Positions 54,001 through 62,665 are shown, numbered from the stretch's first letter. The stretch is DNA of 64,000 nt from Methanosphaerula subterraneus (GCF_052055875.1 NZ_CP170508.1:124001-188000); one strand, 5' to 3'. Numbers and translations: made by a program. The notes: generated by a model not told the origin, from the letters alone.

Positions 54001-54344
54001 CATTCCTCCTGGCCGGAGATTGAGTCCTGCAGTTCGTCGTCGATATAGAACTCCAGCACATCGATCCCCAGTTCGGAGTCGACCTTCCAGAAGAAGGAGA
54101 CCTCGCCCTGTCCATCTACGCTCGTCTCAAGCCAGGTCGCCTTTTCATCGATGATCTGGCCGCTGCGGACTGCGTCTCCGTCGACAAACCAGGGTATATC
54201 TTCGTCGCTTCCTGTCGACCAGCTGAGGTTGGTATTATTCAGGGCCTCGCCGAGGGAGAGGGCAGAGGCGTGTACAGTCATCCCAATCAGGAGAAAAAAG
54301 AGAAGAAGTCCAAGTGTGATCGTTTTGTTCTGTATCATAATCAT
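51006..54344 (-). CDS. Secreted PKD-rich surface protein with two jelly-roll-like domains and dockerin-like repeats
   Basis: An 1112-aa exported protein without DUF3344. Signal peptide about residues 8-27. A beta-rich domain (about 28-155; LSWSTGSDEDIPWF, WLETSVDGQGEVSFFWKV, LEFYIDDELQDSISG, LKWVYSKD, DAGWVDKVAW) is followed by four PKD or PKD-like domains (about 155-500). The beta-rich domain recurs (about 515-650) with four more PKD-like domains (about 655-1045), so the protein is two copies of one plan. The second PKD of each half is a variant with the motif FGDGTPDGT. The C-terminus (about 1050-1112) has the dockerin-like pair DINHDGLYEDLNGNGALDF and DFNHDGRIDFDDVV. The beta-rich domain resembles a jelly-roll domain of bacterial surface proteins; ligand unknown. 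Confidence 0.82.
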   Translation of the reverse strand: MIMIQNKTITLGLLLFFLLIGMTVHASALSLGEALNNTNLSWSTGSDEDIPWFVDGDAVRSGQIIDEKATWLETSVDGQGEVSFFWKVDSELGIDVLEFYIDDELQDSISGQEEWSPITFSVKGAGEHTLKWVYSKDSSGSVGVDAGWVDKVAWNDQPVSPIADFASDHLSGEAPLTVQFTDLSTGIPTSWSWTFGDGGTSTEQSPGHTYMTPGDYSVSLVAGNTVGTNQIVKTGYIHVTALTKPVAAFSYSPDSVVTVNDPISFYSDSTGRVDSYLWSFGDGTPDGTDMTAMHQYTAAGTYTVQLTVSNSLGSSTAAKTVTIVAPPPAGMLQPVANFSMDVTSGAAPLTVQFTDLSSNGPTSWSWTFYDDYTSSTLQSPVHTFTSAGTFQVMLTALNAIGNNTTSKYITVTAPATPAPVAGFSANITNGTAPLSVGFTDQSTGTPTSWSWSFGDGGTSTLQSPSHTYTAAGTYTVALTATNADGSNTSTRTGYITVQAPVTTTTTTVATTVPSTTPATGSIGWALDSPNLSWTTYGDEDKTWFVEGDAVRSGQITDDQSTWLETTVNGPGEIAFTWKVSSELGVDLLCFFIDDELQDSIYGSEDWWRASFLVKGDGAHTLKWAYIKDPSGSDGLDAGWVDLVTWNDHAVAPTADFASNIQSGEAPLVVQFTDLSTGMPGSWSWTFGDGTTSIEQNPAHTYLGAGDYPVSLVVSNAAGTDQVEKTGYIHVTALALPVAAFSYTPETTISVNDQVTFSSDSTGRIDSYRWSFGDGTPDGTENAAIHQYAAPGTYTVQLTVSNSRGPATTSQTVTVVATSPVAGFSANVTSGTAPIAVGFTDQSTGSPTSWSWSFGDGGTSTLQSPSHTYTAAGTYTVVLTATNTGGSNTSTRTGYITVRAPVTTTTTTTTTVTTTQTVVIPTQPTTTQTVIVPTQPTTVQTTVPTTVSTTVTPDQPGIVDFTWGTPALAGVPVNFTDTSTIHPTSWFWYFDGQYSTDRNPSHTFSTAGTYQVFFGAANATGAWSPVVMHPVVVEENLPTEREQVPGGTGMPTDINHDGLYEDLNGNGALDFNDVVLFFDQMDWIAANEPVGAFDFNHDGRIDFDDVVILFNMT

Positions 54345-54631
54345 CGCCGTATCAGTTTTACCTCCGCAATTACGCTAAAACTATTTATAATTATCTCTTT
54401 TGCTTTTATTTTTTACAAAAATACGTGTTTTATGTTGAATTTTTTTAAAAAAGCGAATGGATTGTTTTATAACGCGCATAGTTGTGGGTGTTCGGAATCC
54501 CTGAACTGGATCCCATGATATTCTCTATTATGAAGATGGGGAGAAAAGTGAATCTGGTCCCGGGTGGACATGTCGCCCTCCCCGAAACAGGTGTCTGAAT
54601 TGATGACGTATCTCGACAGCAGGATTATCCT
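54345..54631. other. AT-rich intergenic region
   Basis: Very AT-rich from 54370 to 54450 (TAAAACTATTTATAATTATC), giving a likely promoter on the minus strand for the surface protein at 54344. A GGAGG on that strand lies 16 nt before the first ATG, rather far. No gene is seen in the rest. Confidence 0.35.
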
Positions 54632-56035
54632 TCAATCCTCATAATCGCTGTATCCATAGTCCCCATACGATTCTTCATCATTCTCCGGGAGATCATCATC
54701 CCGATCATAGTCGCCATAGCAACAGTTCTCCTCTTCAAAGCATCCGATCTTCCCGAGAATCTTGTCACGTTCAGTCTTCGCCTTCTCAAAGAGGGGTTCG
54801 ATCTCAAGGGCTTCGTTGAAGCATTCGAGCGCGTCGGCTTCCCGGTTGAGTGCGACGAGGCAGACTCCTTTCTGGTAGAATGCGGTCTCGTCCTGCGGGT
54901 CCGTCTCGATCATCTGTTCATAGCAGATGAGCGCTTCAGCAAGCCTCCCCATGTTGATCAGGCACCTGGCCTTCTCCACATATCCCCGTGTGCCGGCGCC
55001 CTCGACCATCAATACCTGGTCGTAGCAGTCGATAGCCTCCTGGTACTCTTCAAGGGCGGCATGGCAGTGTCCGATCAGATACCTGGCTTCAGTACTCGCG
55101 GGATGATGGACGAGCACCTTCTGATACCACCCGATCGCTTCCTTATACGCACCCCGAAACCGGGGGAGATGGCCGCGCTCCATAAGGGCCCGTTCGTTCT
55201 CCGGATGCTCTTTGAGGACCATCTCGAGACAGCGAACTGCCTCCAGATGATCTCCTGTTTTCATACAGAGTTCCCCTTTCTCAAGCCAGGCCTGTTCACA
55301 GTCCGGGTCAATCATCAGGGCCTGGTCATACGCCTGGTGCGCCTGATCAGAGCATACAAGTTTTGCCATGCAGTGTGCTTTGGCCAGCAGGGCCTTCTGG
55401 TTCGTGCTATCGGTGGTGAGCAGATGATCGAAGCACGTGGCAGCCAGGTCTTCCCGTTTCAGCCGGATCAGGTCGTACCCTTTCAGTAGCCAGGCACTCT
55501 TCTCTTCAGGCGCCAGTCTGAGCAGTTCTTCATACCAGAGGACGGCCTCCTCCAGTTCGCCCGTCCTTTCCAGGCATTCCGCTCCTGCGTAGAGGGCGGC
55601 GGTATCCGCGGGCTCGATGGTGAGTACCTCGTTGAAGCAGAGGAGTGCCTCCTCATGCTGTCCGGCCATGCCCAGGCAGAGGCCCCGGTTGTACCACCCA
55701 TCGGCGTCATCGCCATTCTGGGCCAGGTACTGGTCGTATGCCTCGACGGCCTCCTGGTACCTGCCGAGATTGTAGAGCGTGGCACCCAGTTCAAACCAGG
55801 CATGAACTGGGACGACACGTCCATCGATGGCGCGCTGATAGCAGGCCACCGCCTCATCATAGGCACCTCTGGTATAGGCGGCCATTCCCTGTCTACACCA
55901 CCCTTCAGAGGTGGCGGTGGCCGCAGGTTCTGCACGCCTGGTCACATCTGCCTGTGCACTGCTGATCCGAAGTCCTGCACCACCGCTCCGGTACGCCGTT
56001 TCACCATCCCATCCGGGTCCGGATTCTGGTGTCAT
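54632..56035 (-). CDS. TPR-repeat protein with acidic Tyr-rich tail
   Basis: A soluble protein of 467 aa made mainly of about 11-12 tetratricopeptide repeats (for example AVACYQRAIDG, AVEAYDQYLAQNGDDADGWYNRG, ALLCFNEVLTIEPADTAA, ALICYEQMIETDPQDETAFYQKG). The frame is open to 56215, but ATG 56035 (MTPESGPGWDG) was chosen because the upstream 60 residues look like translated promoter DNA (AACAAATATTTTAG just upstream). The C-terminal about 30 residues are acidic with Cys, Tyr and Asp (EENCCYGDYDRDDD...YGYSDYED). It probably serves as an interaction scaffold. It is related to the smaller TPR protein at 13253-13810. Confidence 0.8.
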   Translation of the reverse strand: MTPESGPGWDGETAYRSGGAGLRISSAQADVTRRAEPAATATSEGWCRQGMAAYTRGAYDEAVACYQRAIDGRVVPVHAWFELGATLYNLGRYQEAVEAYDQYLAQNGDDADGWYNRGLCLGMAGQHEEALLCFNEVLTIEPADTAALYAGAECLERTGELEEAVLWYEELLRLAPEEKSAWLLKGYDLIRLKREDLAATCFDHLLTTDSTNQKALLAKAHCMAKLVCSDQAHQAYDQALMIDPDCEQAWLEKGELCMKTGDHLEAVRCLEMVLKEHPENERALMERGHLPRFRGAYKEAIGWYQKVLVHHPASTEARYLIGHCHAALEEYQEAIDCYDQVLMVEGAGTRGYVEKARCLINMGRLAEALICYEQMIETDPQDETAFYQKGVCLVALNREADALECFNEALEIEPLFEKAKTERDKILGKIGCFEEENCCYGDYDRDDDLPENDEESYGDYGYSDYED

Positions 56036-56171
56036 GATCGGATCTCGGAGTTCAACTAAAATATTTGTTTGTATTTTTACAGCCTGACGAAGGACTGGGG
56101 GGTCTGTTCCAGTCCGGTTCATCTGCGATACCTGCCAGAACATCCCGGAGGGCGCAAGGGCCGGATCGCTT

Positions 56172-57617
56172 CTAGTGGATTCTGGGGGGGCCTGCCTGGA
56201 GGGCGAAGCGGGCACGCATGAACGAGAAGACCCCGGCGACCAGGCAAACGAATCCTGCGATCACGATAATGATTGCGATGGTGATCGCTAGCAGGGGTCC
56301 GGGGGTTCCCAGCACCGCTCCCTGGTATCCGAAGGTCCGTAAGATCGAAGAGACCAGGATCGTTGAGACCGAGACCCCGAGTGCCATCCCAAGGTTTCTG
56401 GCGGTCGCGGTGACGCTCGATGCCATCCCCATCTTCTGGGGTGGAAGGGCGCTCATCAGGTCGGTGTTGTTCGGGCTCTGAAAGAGGGCTGACCCGATCC
56501 CGACCCCTGCAAATGAGATGAGTATCAGCATCAGGTTCTGAATTAAGGTGGCGTACCCTGAAAGAAAGAAGGCGCCTCCCATCATTATCATTCCGATTGT
56601 TGCATAATGGGGGGAGTGATGCCGATCATAGAGCCACCCGGTCAGCGGAGAGAGGAAGAACATGATCGCCGGCACCACCAGGTAGACCATCCCGACCTGG
56701 GACGGTTCCAGTCCCATCACCCCTTCAAAGTAGAAGGGGCCGGTCACGCTGAGCATGAAGTTCGCGATGAAGTAGAGGATCATGCTGAGCGTCGGGAGAG
56801 AGAAGAGTGGATTACGGAAGATCTCAAGATCGACGAGCGGGTTCTTTGCCTGCGTCTCGTACCTGATGAAGGCTGCTGTGGCGAGGATGAAGATCAGGGT
56901 ATAGAGCAGCACCATGGGACTGACACCGTTGGTGAGCTCCCCCAGCATCAGAATCAATGCAACCATCAGCACCACCAGGGAGATGGAACCCGGCAGGTCG
57001 AGGTTCAGGTCCAAGGTCTTCTGCTCATCGATCCGCAGGAACCTGGCAGCTGCGAGAAGAAGCACGATGCCAATCGGGACATTGATGAAGAAGATATACT
57101 CCCAGCCGAGCGTCCCGACCAGAAACCCTCCGACGATCGGACCTGCAATGGCTCCGATGGCCACCGTCGCCCCGAGGTATCCCATCGCCCTGCCCCGCTC
57201 GGTGATCGGGAAGGCCATGAATATGATGGCCCCGCTGATAGAGAAGACCATGGAAGCGCCGATGGCCTGCAGGATCCGAAACGCAATCAACATCATCAGG
57301 CTGGTCGAGAGGCCGCAGGCCAGGGAGCCGGCGGTGAAGATGGCCATGCCGCTGATGAAGAGACGAACCTTTCCGGTATAATCGGATACCTTCCCGAAGA
57401 CCAGCAGCAGGCTCGTCATGGTGATCAGATAGGCAGTGATCGTCCACTGGGACTGTGCCACATCAACACCAAAGAAACCGGTCATGGTCGGGAGTGCGAT
57501 ACTCACCACGATCCCATCGAGAACTGCCATCAGTATTCCGGTCAGTACGATGATGAGGATGATATACCGGTTCGTGTCTTCGGAGGTCACACTGGTAGGG
57601 GGATGGTGCTGGGTCAT
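56172..57617 (-). CDS. MFS drug/solute efflux transporter, DHA2 (EmrB/QacA) type
   Basis: A 481-aa membrane protein with about 14 predicted helices. The N-terminus carries the DHA2 pattern VLDGIVVSIALPTM (motif D-like region of helix 1), then LVFGKVSDYTGKVR (motif A, between helices 2 and 3) and GYLGATVAIGAIAGPIVGGFL (motif C, antiporter signature in helix 5). Proton-driven export of a small molecule is expected from the family; the substrate is not predictable. It is a single gene, with its start region facing the MITE-like fragment at 57724-57782. No regulator gene is adjacent. Confidence 0.9.
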   Translation of the reverse strand: MTQHHPPTSVTSEDTNRYIILIIVLTGILMAVLDGIVVSIALPTMTGFFGVDVAQSQWTITAYLITMTSLLLVFGKVSDYTGKVRLFISGMAIFTAGSLACGLSTSLMMLIAFRILQAIGASMVFSISGAIIFMAFPITERGRAMGYLGATVAIGAIAGPIVGGFLVGTLGWEYIFFINVPIGIVLLLAAARFLRIDEQKTLDLNLDLPGSISLVVLMVALILMLGELTNGVSPMVLLYTLIFILATAAFIRYETQAKNPLVDLEIFRNPLFSLPTLSMILYFIANFMLSVTGPFYFEGVMGLEPSQVGMVYLVVPAIMFFLSPLTGWLYDRHHSPHYATIGMIMMGGAFFLSGYATLIQNLMLILISFAGVGIGSALFQSPNNTDLMSALPPQKMGMASSVTATARNLGMALGVSVSTILVSSILRTFGYQGAVLGTPGPLLAITIAIIIVIAGFVCLVAGVFSFMRARFALQAGPPRIH

Positions 57618-57723
57618 TGGGGATCGGGTTCCTGTTCTCGCACGCGGATACCTGCCGGCCGGCCTGCGCTGTGACCGGTCAGAAGGTCATATTCGCATCA
57701 GTATTTGCCATATCTTCTATTTA

Positions 57724-57782
57724 TAGTGTTGAACGCACCGTCCTTGACTGATCGAAGACGAAATACTTGTCGGAGATTGGTC
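57724..57782. repeat. Partial copy of the MITE-like element (inverted)
   Basis: Begins with the terminal repeat TAGTGTTGAACGCA (57724-57737) and runs to TTGTCGGAGATTGGTC, aligning with the reverse complement of the right two thirds of the element at 35751-35838. The other end is missing. Confidence 0.6.
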
Positions 57783-57933
57783 AGTTTGAATAGAGAATGT
57801 TTGTTCGCCGGGAACGCCTTCTTCTGGATGGGTCGGGATCGATGGTCGCCACCCGGCCGGCCTGGTTGTTTTCATGAGGATGCAGACCGGTCCCTGGGAT
57901 GGATTGATATCGATCCCCGGCACTGATCGTACC

Positions 57934-58278
57934 ATGGATGCACGTTTCTGGGTGATTGTTCCACAAAAGGGCAGGTACACCCAAGAAAATCCGGCCATGC
58001 TGATCAGGGCCCTCTCCGATGAATGCGGCCTGTATTATGAACGATACGATGATCTCTCCGATGACTGGGTCTATGAACGGGATTTCAACGCCGAATCCGC
58101 TGCTGGGCTGGATGCGGTCGAGATCCCTTCCACTGAGGCTGCTGCGCTCGAGGAACGGATTCGGAGAGCGATCAGCCGGCTCACCTACTCCCAGATGAAG
58201 GCCCTGGTCGAAAAGCGGGCGATCGAGAAGAGGAACACCTACGAGGTCTCCCTCGACCGGTATGACCGCAGAACCTGA
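57934..58278 (+). CDS. Hypothetical protein
   Basis: I do not recognise this 114-aa soluble protein. It begins MDARFWVIVPQKGRYTQENPAML; the frame is open to an earlier ATG (57874), but those 20 residues look non-coding. The middle is acidic (YERYDDLSDDWVYERDFNAE) and the C-terminal half is predicted helical and rich in Arg/Glu/Lys (EERIRRAISRLTYSQMKALVEKRAIEKRN). The last 17 nt overlap the start of the methyltransferase gene, so they are probably cotranscribed, and the protein may work with that enzyme. No ribosome binding site is obvious. Confidence 0.55.
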   Translation: MDARFWVIVPQKGRYTQENPAMLIRALSDECGLYYERYDDLSDDWVYERDFNAESAAGLDAVEIPSTEAAALEERIRRAISRLTYSQMKALVEKRAIEKRNTYEVSLDRYDRRT

Positions 58279-58924
58279 TCGTGAAGAGGATATGGCCGGA
58301 CCCGCCGGGCCGCTGGTGGCATGGGACCTGGAATATCGGTCTAAAGGTCGACTCTGGGGTGGGAATCCGCAGGGGATCCCTCCCTTCCCTGCAGGGACGC
58401 GTGTACTTGAGGTCGGATGTGGTGACGGGAAGACGCTGGCAGCGCTGGCTGCCCGGGGGGTACAGGTCACGGCATTCGACCTCTCGCCGTCTGCCGTCCG
58501 CCTTTCTAAGGCCCAACTCAGGCAGGGACTTTATGCAGACCTGCTGGTGGCCGACGGCCGCTCTCTTCCGTTTCGGGCCGGCTCGTTTGATGCCGTGATC
58601 CTGTACCATGTAGCCGGGCACCTCCGGTCGAGCGATCGGGGGCAGCTCGCAGCCGGGTGCACCGATCTCCTCCGGTCCGGCGGACACCTTTTCTTCCGGG
58701 GGTTCAGCTGCGAGGATCTCAGGGCGGGAAAGGGGACCCCTGTGGAGGAACAGACTTTTCTCCGGGGAAACGGGATCATGACGCATTATTTCTGTGAGGA
58801 AGAGGTGGCCTCGCTCTTTTCTGACATGATCCGGAAGTCAATCACCACCCACCGCTGGACGATGCATATCCGGGGAGAACCGCTGGTCAGGGCCGAGGTG
58901 CTGGCTACGTTCCAGAAGCCCTGA
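58262..58924 (+). CDS. Class I SAM-dependent methyltransferase
   Basis: A 220-aa Rossmann-fold methyltransferase. Motif I is VLEVGCGDGKTLAAL (about residues 47-61), followed by the acidic end of strand 2 (VTAFDLSPSAV), a motif II-like VADGRSLPFRAGSFDAVILYHVAGHL, and RSGGHLFFRGF (motif III). The C-terminal part (GNGIMTHYFCEEEVASLF) resembles small-molecule methyltransferases of the UbiE/Methyltransf_11 group. Substrate unknown. It overlaps the preceding hypothetical gene by 17 nt and converges on adenine deaminase, whose stop is 4 nt away. Confidence 0.85.
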   Translation: MTAEPDREEDMAGPAGPLVAWDLEYRSKGRLWGGNPQGIPPFPAGTRVLEVGCGDGKTLAALAARGVQVTAFDLSPSAVRLSKAQLRQGLYADLLVADGRSLPFRAGSFDAVILYHVAGHLRSSDRGQLAAGCTDLLRSGGHLFFRGFSCEDLRAGKGTPVEEQTFLRGNGIMTHYFCEEEVASLFSDMIRKSITTHRWTMHIRGEPLVRAEVLATFQKP

Positions 58925-58928
58925 TCGG

Positions 58929-60632
58929 TTATGCTTTCCTTTCGGGCTTCTGATCGGTCCATTCATCATCATCGATGTATTCGAGTGGAACCCTGTGCTG
59001 CATATCGACATCGAAGAGCCCTCCCGGGGTGATCCGAAGATGGGGGATCACCGGCAGGCCCATGAACGAGAGGTACATGAACGGGTCTCGAATCCCCCCC
59101 ATTTCTGCAGCAAGGCCGTTGATGATATCGAGGTCTGCCACCACCTGCTGGTAAGGGAGGACTGACATCAGCCCGGCACACTCCAGGGGGAGGACCGCCG
59201 TCCTCTCGCCGAGCACGGCAGCGAGTGCACCATGCGCACTGATCACCAGGTCGACCGCCCTGCAGATCTCCTGATCAGAGGTTCCCACGGCGATGATATT
59301 GTGCGCATCATGGGCGACACTCGTCGCGATGGCCCCGCTCGTAAACCCGAACCCCTGTACCAGGCCGACACCATACCGGGATCCCCGATAGGCATCACAG
59401 ACCACGATCTTCAGCAGATCCTCTTCGAGGTCGGGGACGATGCCGGCCGCGGGAGTCAGGAGCCGTGATTCGGTCAGGATCTGTCCCGGGACGAGGCCGA
59501 TCACCCTGCAGGGGCCATGGGTCCTGATCTTCAGGTCATTCGGGCTGGGTACGGTGCAGGCGTAGGTCCTCACCGGGTGCGGCGTCGGAGGCATCTCCCG
59601 GTTGACTGCATCGACCGGTCTTCCTCCCCGATAGGTCTGCTGAACGGTGAAGGGCGACCCTTTCCCTAATACACAGAAATCAGCCCGCCGGCCCGGTGCA
59701 AGTGCCCCCCGGTCGGTGAGCCTGAACCGCTCCGCAGGTGAAAGGGTGGCCATCTGGATCGCCTCGTCCGGATCGATGCCGTACTCGATCGCCTTTCTGA
59801 TGCAGTCATCGATATGGCCGGCCTTTGCCAGCAGGTCGGCATGCCGGTCGTCGGTGGCGAACGAGCAGCGAGGCACCGTGCACCCGGAGACCACTTCGGC
59901 CAGGGCCTTCAGATTCTGCTCGGTGGAACCCTCCCGGAGGTACAGGTACATCCCCCTGCTGATTCGTTCTCTCGCCTCTCCTGCAGAGGTGCACTCATGG
60001 TCGCTCTGTATCCCTGCCAGGATGTATGCATCCAGGGGGTGGTCGGAGAGGAGGGGTGCATGGCCATCGACGATAGGAGAGAGTGCACGTTTCAGCGCGA
60101 CCTCCGGATCGTTGCCGATGACCCCTGGCACGTTCATCATCTCTCCGATGCCGATGACGCCGTCCATGTCCAGAAATGGTTTCAGATCCGCGGCATTCAG
60201 GACGGCTCCTCCCTGGTCGTCAGGCGTGGCCGGGACACAGGAGGGGAGCATGATCAACAGGTCGATCGAAAGAGCCGGCCGTGCGGCGAGCATGTACCTG
60301 ATCCCAGCACTCCCCAGGACATTGGCGATCTCATGGGGATCGGCGATCACGGTCGTCGTCCCGTGGCTGGAGACCAGGTGAGCGTATTCATGGGGGGTCA
60401 GGAGGGAGCTCTCGATATGCACATGTGCATCGATCAGCCCGGGAACGACCCTGGCATTCTTCAGGCTATGGACCTGATGGGCACGGTATGCACCTGTTCC
60501 CAGGACGATCCCGTCCTTCACTCCAAATGAGGTCAGTTCCCAGGAACAGGTGAATGGATTGAAGACCTCGGCGTCGGTGAAGAGGAGATCTGCCGGGATG
60601 TCCCCTCTGGCTGCAGCAATGAGCTGATCCAT
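58929..60632 (-). CDS. ade: Adenine deaminase
   Basis: A 567-aa amidohydrolase of the AdeC type converting adenine to hypoxanthine and ammonia for purine salvage. The metal-binding motif DAHVHIESSLLTP lies at about residues 68-80, with DPHEIANVLG (carboxylated-residue and ligand region), GHAPLLSDHPLDAYILAG, and a C-terminal AdeC-specific domain with VAHDAHNIIAVGTSD and LVISAHGALAAV. Length matches the family (about 560-600). It starts 3 nt from the stop of a small lipoprotein gene, so the two may share a transcript, but no functional link is evident. Confidence 0.93.
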   Translation of the reverse strand: MDQLIAAARGDIPADLLFTDAEVFNPFTCSWELTSFGVKDGIVLGTGAYRAHQVHSLKNARVVPGLIDAHVHIESSLLTPHEYAHLVSSHGTTTVIADPHEIANVLGSAGIRYMLAARPALSIDLLIMLPSCVPATPDDQGGAVLNAADLKPFLDMDGVIGIGEMMNVPGVIGNDPEVALKRALSPIVDGHAPLLSDHPLDAYILAGIQSDHECTSAGEARERISRGMYLYLREGSTEQNLKALAEVVSGCTVPRCSFATDDRHADLLAKAGHIDDCIRKAIEYGIDPDEAIQMATLSPAERFRLTDRGALAPGRRADFCVLGKGSPFTVQQTYRGGRPVDAVNREMPPTPHPVRTYACTVPSPNDLKIRTHGPCRVIGLVPGQILTESRLLTPAAGIVPDLEEDLLKIVVCDAYRGSRYGVGLVQGFGFTSGAIATSVAHDAHNIIAVGTSDQEICRAVDLVISAHGALAAVLGERTAVLPLECAGLMSVLPYQQVVADLDIINGLAAEMGGIRDPFMYLSFMGLPVIPHLRITPGGLFDVDMQHRVPLEYIDDDEWTDQKPERKA

Positions 60633-60634
60633 GA

Positions 60635-60991
60635 TCAGACCTTTAAGTCCCGGATCACCGCAGCCTTTCGCTCATTGCCATACGTCAGGTACAGGTAGAC
60701 TCGGTAGGACCCAGGAGCCAGGGTCACCGGCTCGGTAAAACTGTTCTCCCCTTTCATCACAGATACATAATCTGCATGTTTGTAGATCTCCTGCTGCTGG
60801 AGATCCTGAAGAGCAAAGATCGTCACCTGCAGGACGGCATCGGTCCTGTTCTCTGCACCGCTGACATTCAGGTGGAGCGCACCCGGAGTATAGGAGATTG
60901 TGCCGAATCCTGTGGTCATACATCCGGAGAGAAGGGTTAGCAGTATCACCAGGACGAGCAGGATCAGGAGGGGTGCGCGACGTTTAGACAT
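60635..60991 (-). CDS. Small predicted lipoprotein
   Basis: A 118-aa exported protein. The N-terminus MSKRRAPLLILLVLVILLTLLSGCMTT has a positively charged start, a hydrophobic stretch and a lipobox-like LSGC, so the Cys near residue 24 is probably lipid-modified and holds the protein on the outer face of the membrane. The mature part is short and beta-rich (LHLNVSGAENRTDAVLQVTIFAL, LAPGSYRVYLYLTYGNERKAAVIRDLKV), like a single immunoglobulin-type fold. Family unknown. It lies between the histidine kinase and adenine deaminase on the same strand. Confidence 0.7.
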   Translation of the reverse strand: MSKRRAPLLILLVLVILLTLLSGCMTTGFGTISYTPGALHLNVSGAENRTDAVLQVTIFALQDLQQQEIYKHADYVSVMKGENSFTEPVTLAPGSYRVYLYLTYGNERKAAVIRDLKV

Positions 60992-61021
60992 TATTCACTC
61001 TGTATGTTCACCGTGGTGGGA

Positions 61022-62632
61022 TTAAAATGATCTGATTGAAATCAGGGGAGGTGTTTTTTGACCGTGATCCTGAGCCGGGCACGGGAAGGTGATCTGGAAC
61101 GAGGTACCGTTTTCCCTCTGCAGATCCAGGGTTCCACCCAGTTGTTCGGTCAGCGCATGCACCAGATCGAGGCCGAGTGAGTCCGGATTGTGGGGATCTA
61201 TCTCTTCTGGGAGACCCACGCCATCGTCGCTGATGGTCAGGATCGTCGACCGGTCCTGATGGCCCAGTTCGATCGTCACCGTGCCTCGCCTTCCCTCAGG
61301 GAATCCCCACAGAAGTGCATTGGTCAGCAGTTCTGTGAGGATCAGACCGTAGGGAACGGCGACATCTGTCTGTATCAGTCCGCCCTCGATCTTCTGAATG
61401 ATCACAATCTGTTCTCCATCGATGAGGTGGGTGGAGTAGATCAGTTCAATCAGTCTCTGGGTATATTCCCTGATCTGGACCTGTTCTGGATCGGGGGACT
61501 CTGCCAGTACCTCGTGGATCAGGGCAAGGGCGGTGATCCTGTTCTGGGTATCCCTGAGGATCCTGAGATCTACAGCACCGGACCCGTACTCTCTCTGAAG
61601 ATCGACGAGGCTCTGTATCAGTTGAAATGAACTCCGTGTTCTATTCCCAATCGATTCTACCAGTTTTTCCTTCTCCTTCAGGGCCTGTTTGAGTTGCTCT
61701 TCGATATGTTTCAGTTCTGTGATATCCCTTCCGACGGCCTGGTACTCGACCGTAACTCCTTTATCGTTGTAGAGTGCCCGATTGGTCCATTGGATCCATG
61801 CATCTCCCTTATTATCCGGGGGAATGGCATGTTCCTCCAGTGTCAGCACCGGGTTCTCTGGTGTGATGTCGTCGACAAAATGGCTCAGTCTCTCATGCTT
61901 ACTGTTCAGCATGATCGGTTTGAAGGAGTGCCCGACCAGTTCCTCCTTTGTCATGTTGAAAAAGGTACAGTAGGCGTTGTTTGCGAAGGTCAGGGTGCCG
62001 TCAGGGAGAAACCTGCAGATCAGTTCGGTCTGCTCCTCTACGATGGCCCGGTACCGGGCTTCGCTCTGTTCCAAGGCTGCTGCTGCCTCTTTCTTTTCGG
62101 TGATATCCTCAAAGATCAGGGTGACTCCTGCACTGCCGTTCTCAAAGACGGTTGGGATCAGTTTGATCTGAAATGAGATCGTACGCCCCTCGATATTCCA
62201 TTCGATCTCATCGTTGTGTGACACGCCGTGCAATGCACTGACGATCCAGCTGAGCAATGGAGTCTCCTTGAGAATGTTCAGATTGAGGGAACTGAGTGAT
62301 TGCCCGTGCAGTTGTTGCGGTTGTTTCCCGGCGAAGGTCAGAAAGTTGTCATTTGCCTGCAGAATCTTCAATTCGCTGTTGAGCACAACGATCATATCTG
62401 AGGCGTAATCGAGCATTGTTGAGATCGGTACCCGGTCAGAGAGGAAGTAAACCTTTGCGGCAGCGAATGATCTCATCTCAACGTCGCCTGATACCATCAG
62501 CATGTTGACATATTTCGCTATGGAGTTCCTGTTCAGGTTCAGCTCCCGTGAGATATCTGTTATGGAAAGCCCACGAGGATTCTTCTTCAGGACCTCCTTG
62601 ATGGATGTCAGGTTCTGTTTTGTATGGATCAT
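61022..62632 (-). CDS. PAS sensor kinase with N-terminal HTH and no canonical phospho-acceptor histidine
   Basis: A soluble 536-aa protein. ATG 62632 (MIHTKQNLTSIKEVL) was chosen because the helix-turn-helix begins there (GLSITDISRELNLNRNSIAKYVNML, about residues 20-44); an upstream ATG at 62665 adds 11 residues. Three PAS-type domains follow (about 70-185, 190-310). The dimerisation segment matches HisKA_2 (LVESIGNRTRSSFQLIQSLVDLQ), but where that family has HH the sequence has GN. The ATPase domain is intact (N box TELLTNALLWGF, G1 SDDGVGLP, G2 LGLDLVHAL). The HTH suggests direct DNA binding. It could be a ligand-gated transcription factor or a kinase using another residue. Confidence 0.82.
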   Translation of the reverse strand: MIHTKQNLTSIKEVLKKNPRGLSITDISRELNLNRNSIAKYVNMLMVSGDVEMRSFAAAKVYFLSDRVPISTMLDYASDMIVVLNSELKILQANDNFLTFAGKQPQQLHGQSLSSLNLNILKETPLLSWIVSALHGVSHNDEIEWNIEGRTISFQIKLIPTVFENGSAGVTLIFEDITEKKEAAAALEQSEARYRAIVEEQTELICRFLPDGTLTFANNAYCTFFNMTKEELVGHSFKPIMLNSKHERLSHFVDDITPENPVLTLEEHAIPPDNKGDAWIQWTNRALYNDKGVTVEYQAVGRDITELKHIEEQLKQALKEKEKLVESIGNRTRSSFQLIQSLVDLQREYGSGAVDLRILRDTQNRITALALIHEVLAESPDPEQVQIREYTQRLIELIYSTHLIDGEQIVIIQKIEGGLIQTDVAVPYGLILTELLTNALLWGFPEGRRGTVTIELGHQDRSTILTISDDGVGLPEEIDPHNPDSLGLDLVHALTEQLGGTLDLQRENGTSFQITFPCPAQDHGQKTPPLISIRSF

Positions 62633-62665
62633 CCCTTTTTTCACGTCCCGCTGCCCTCCGGGCAT

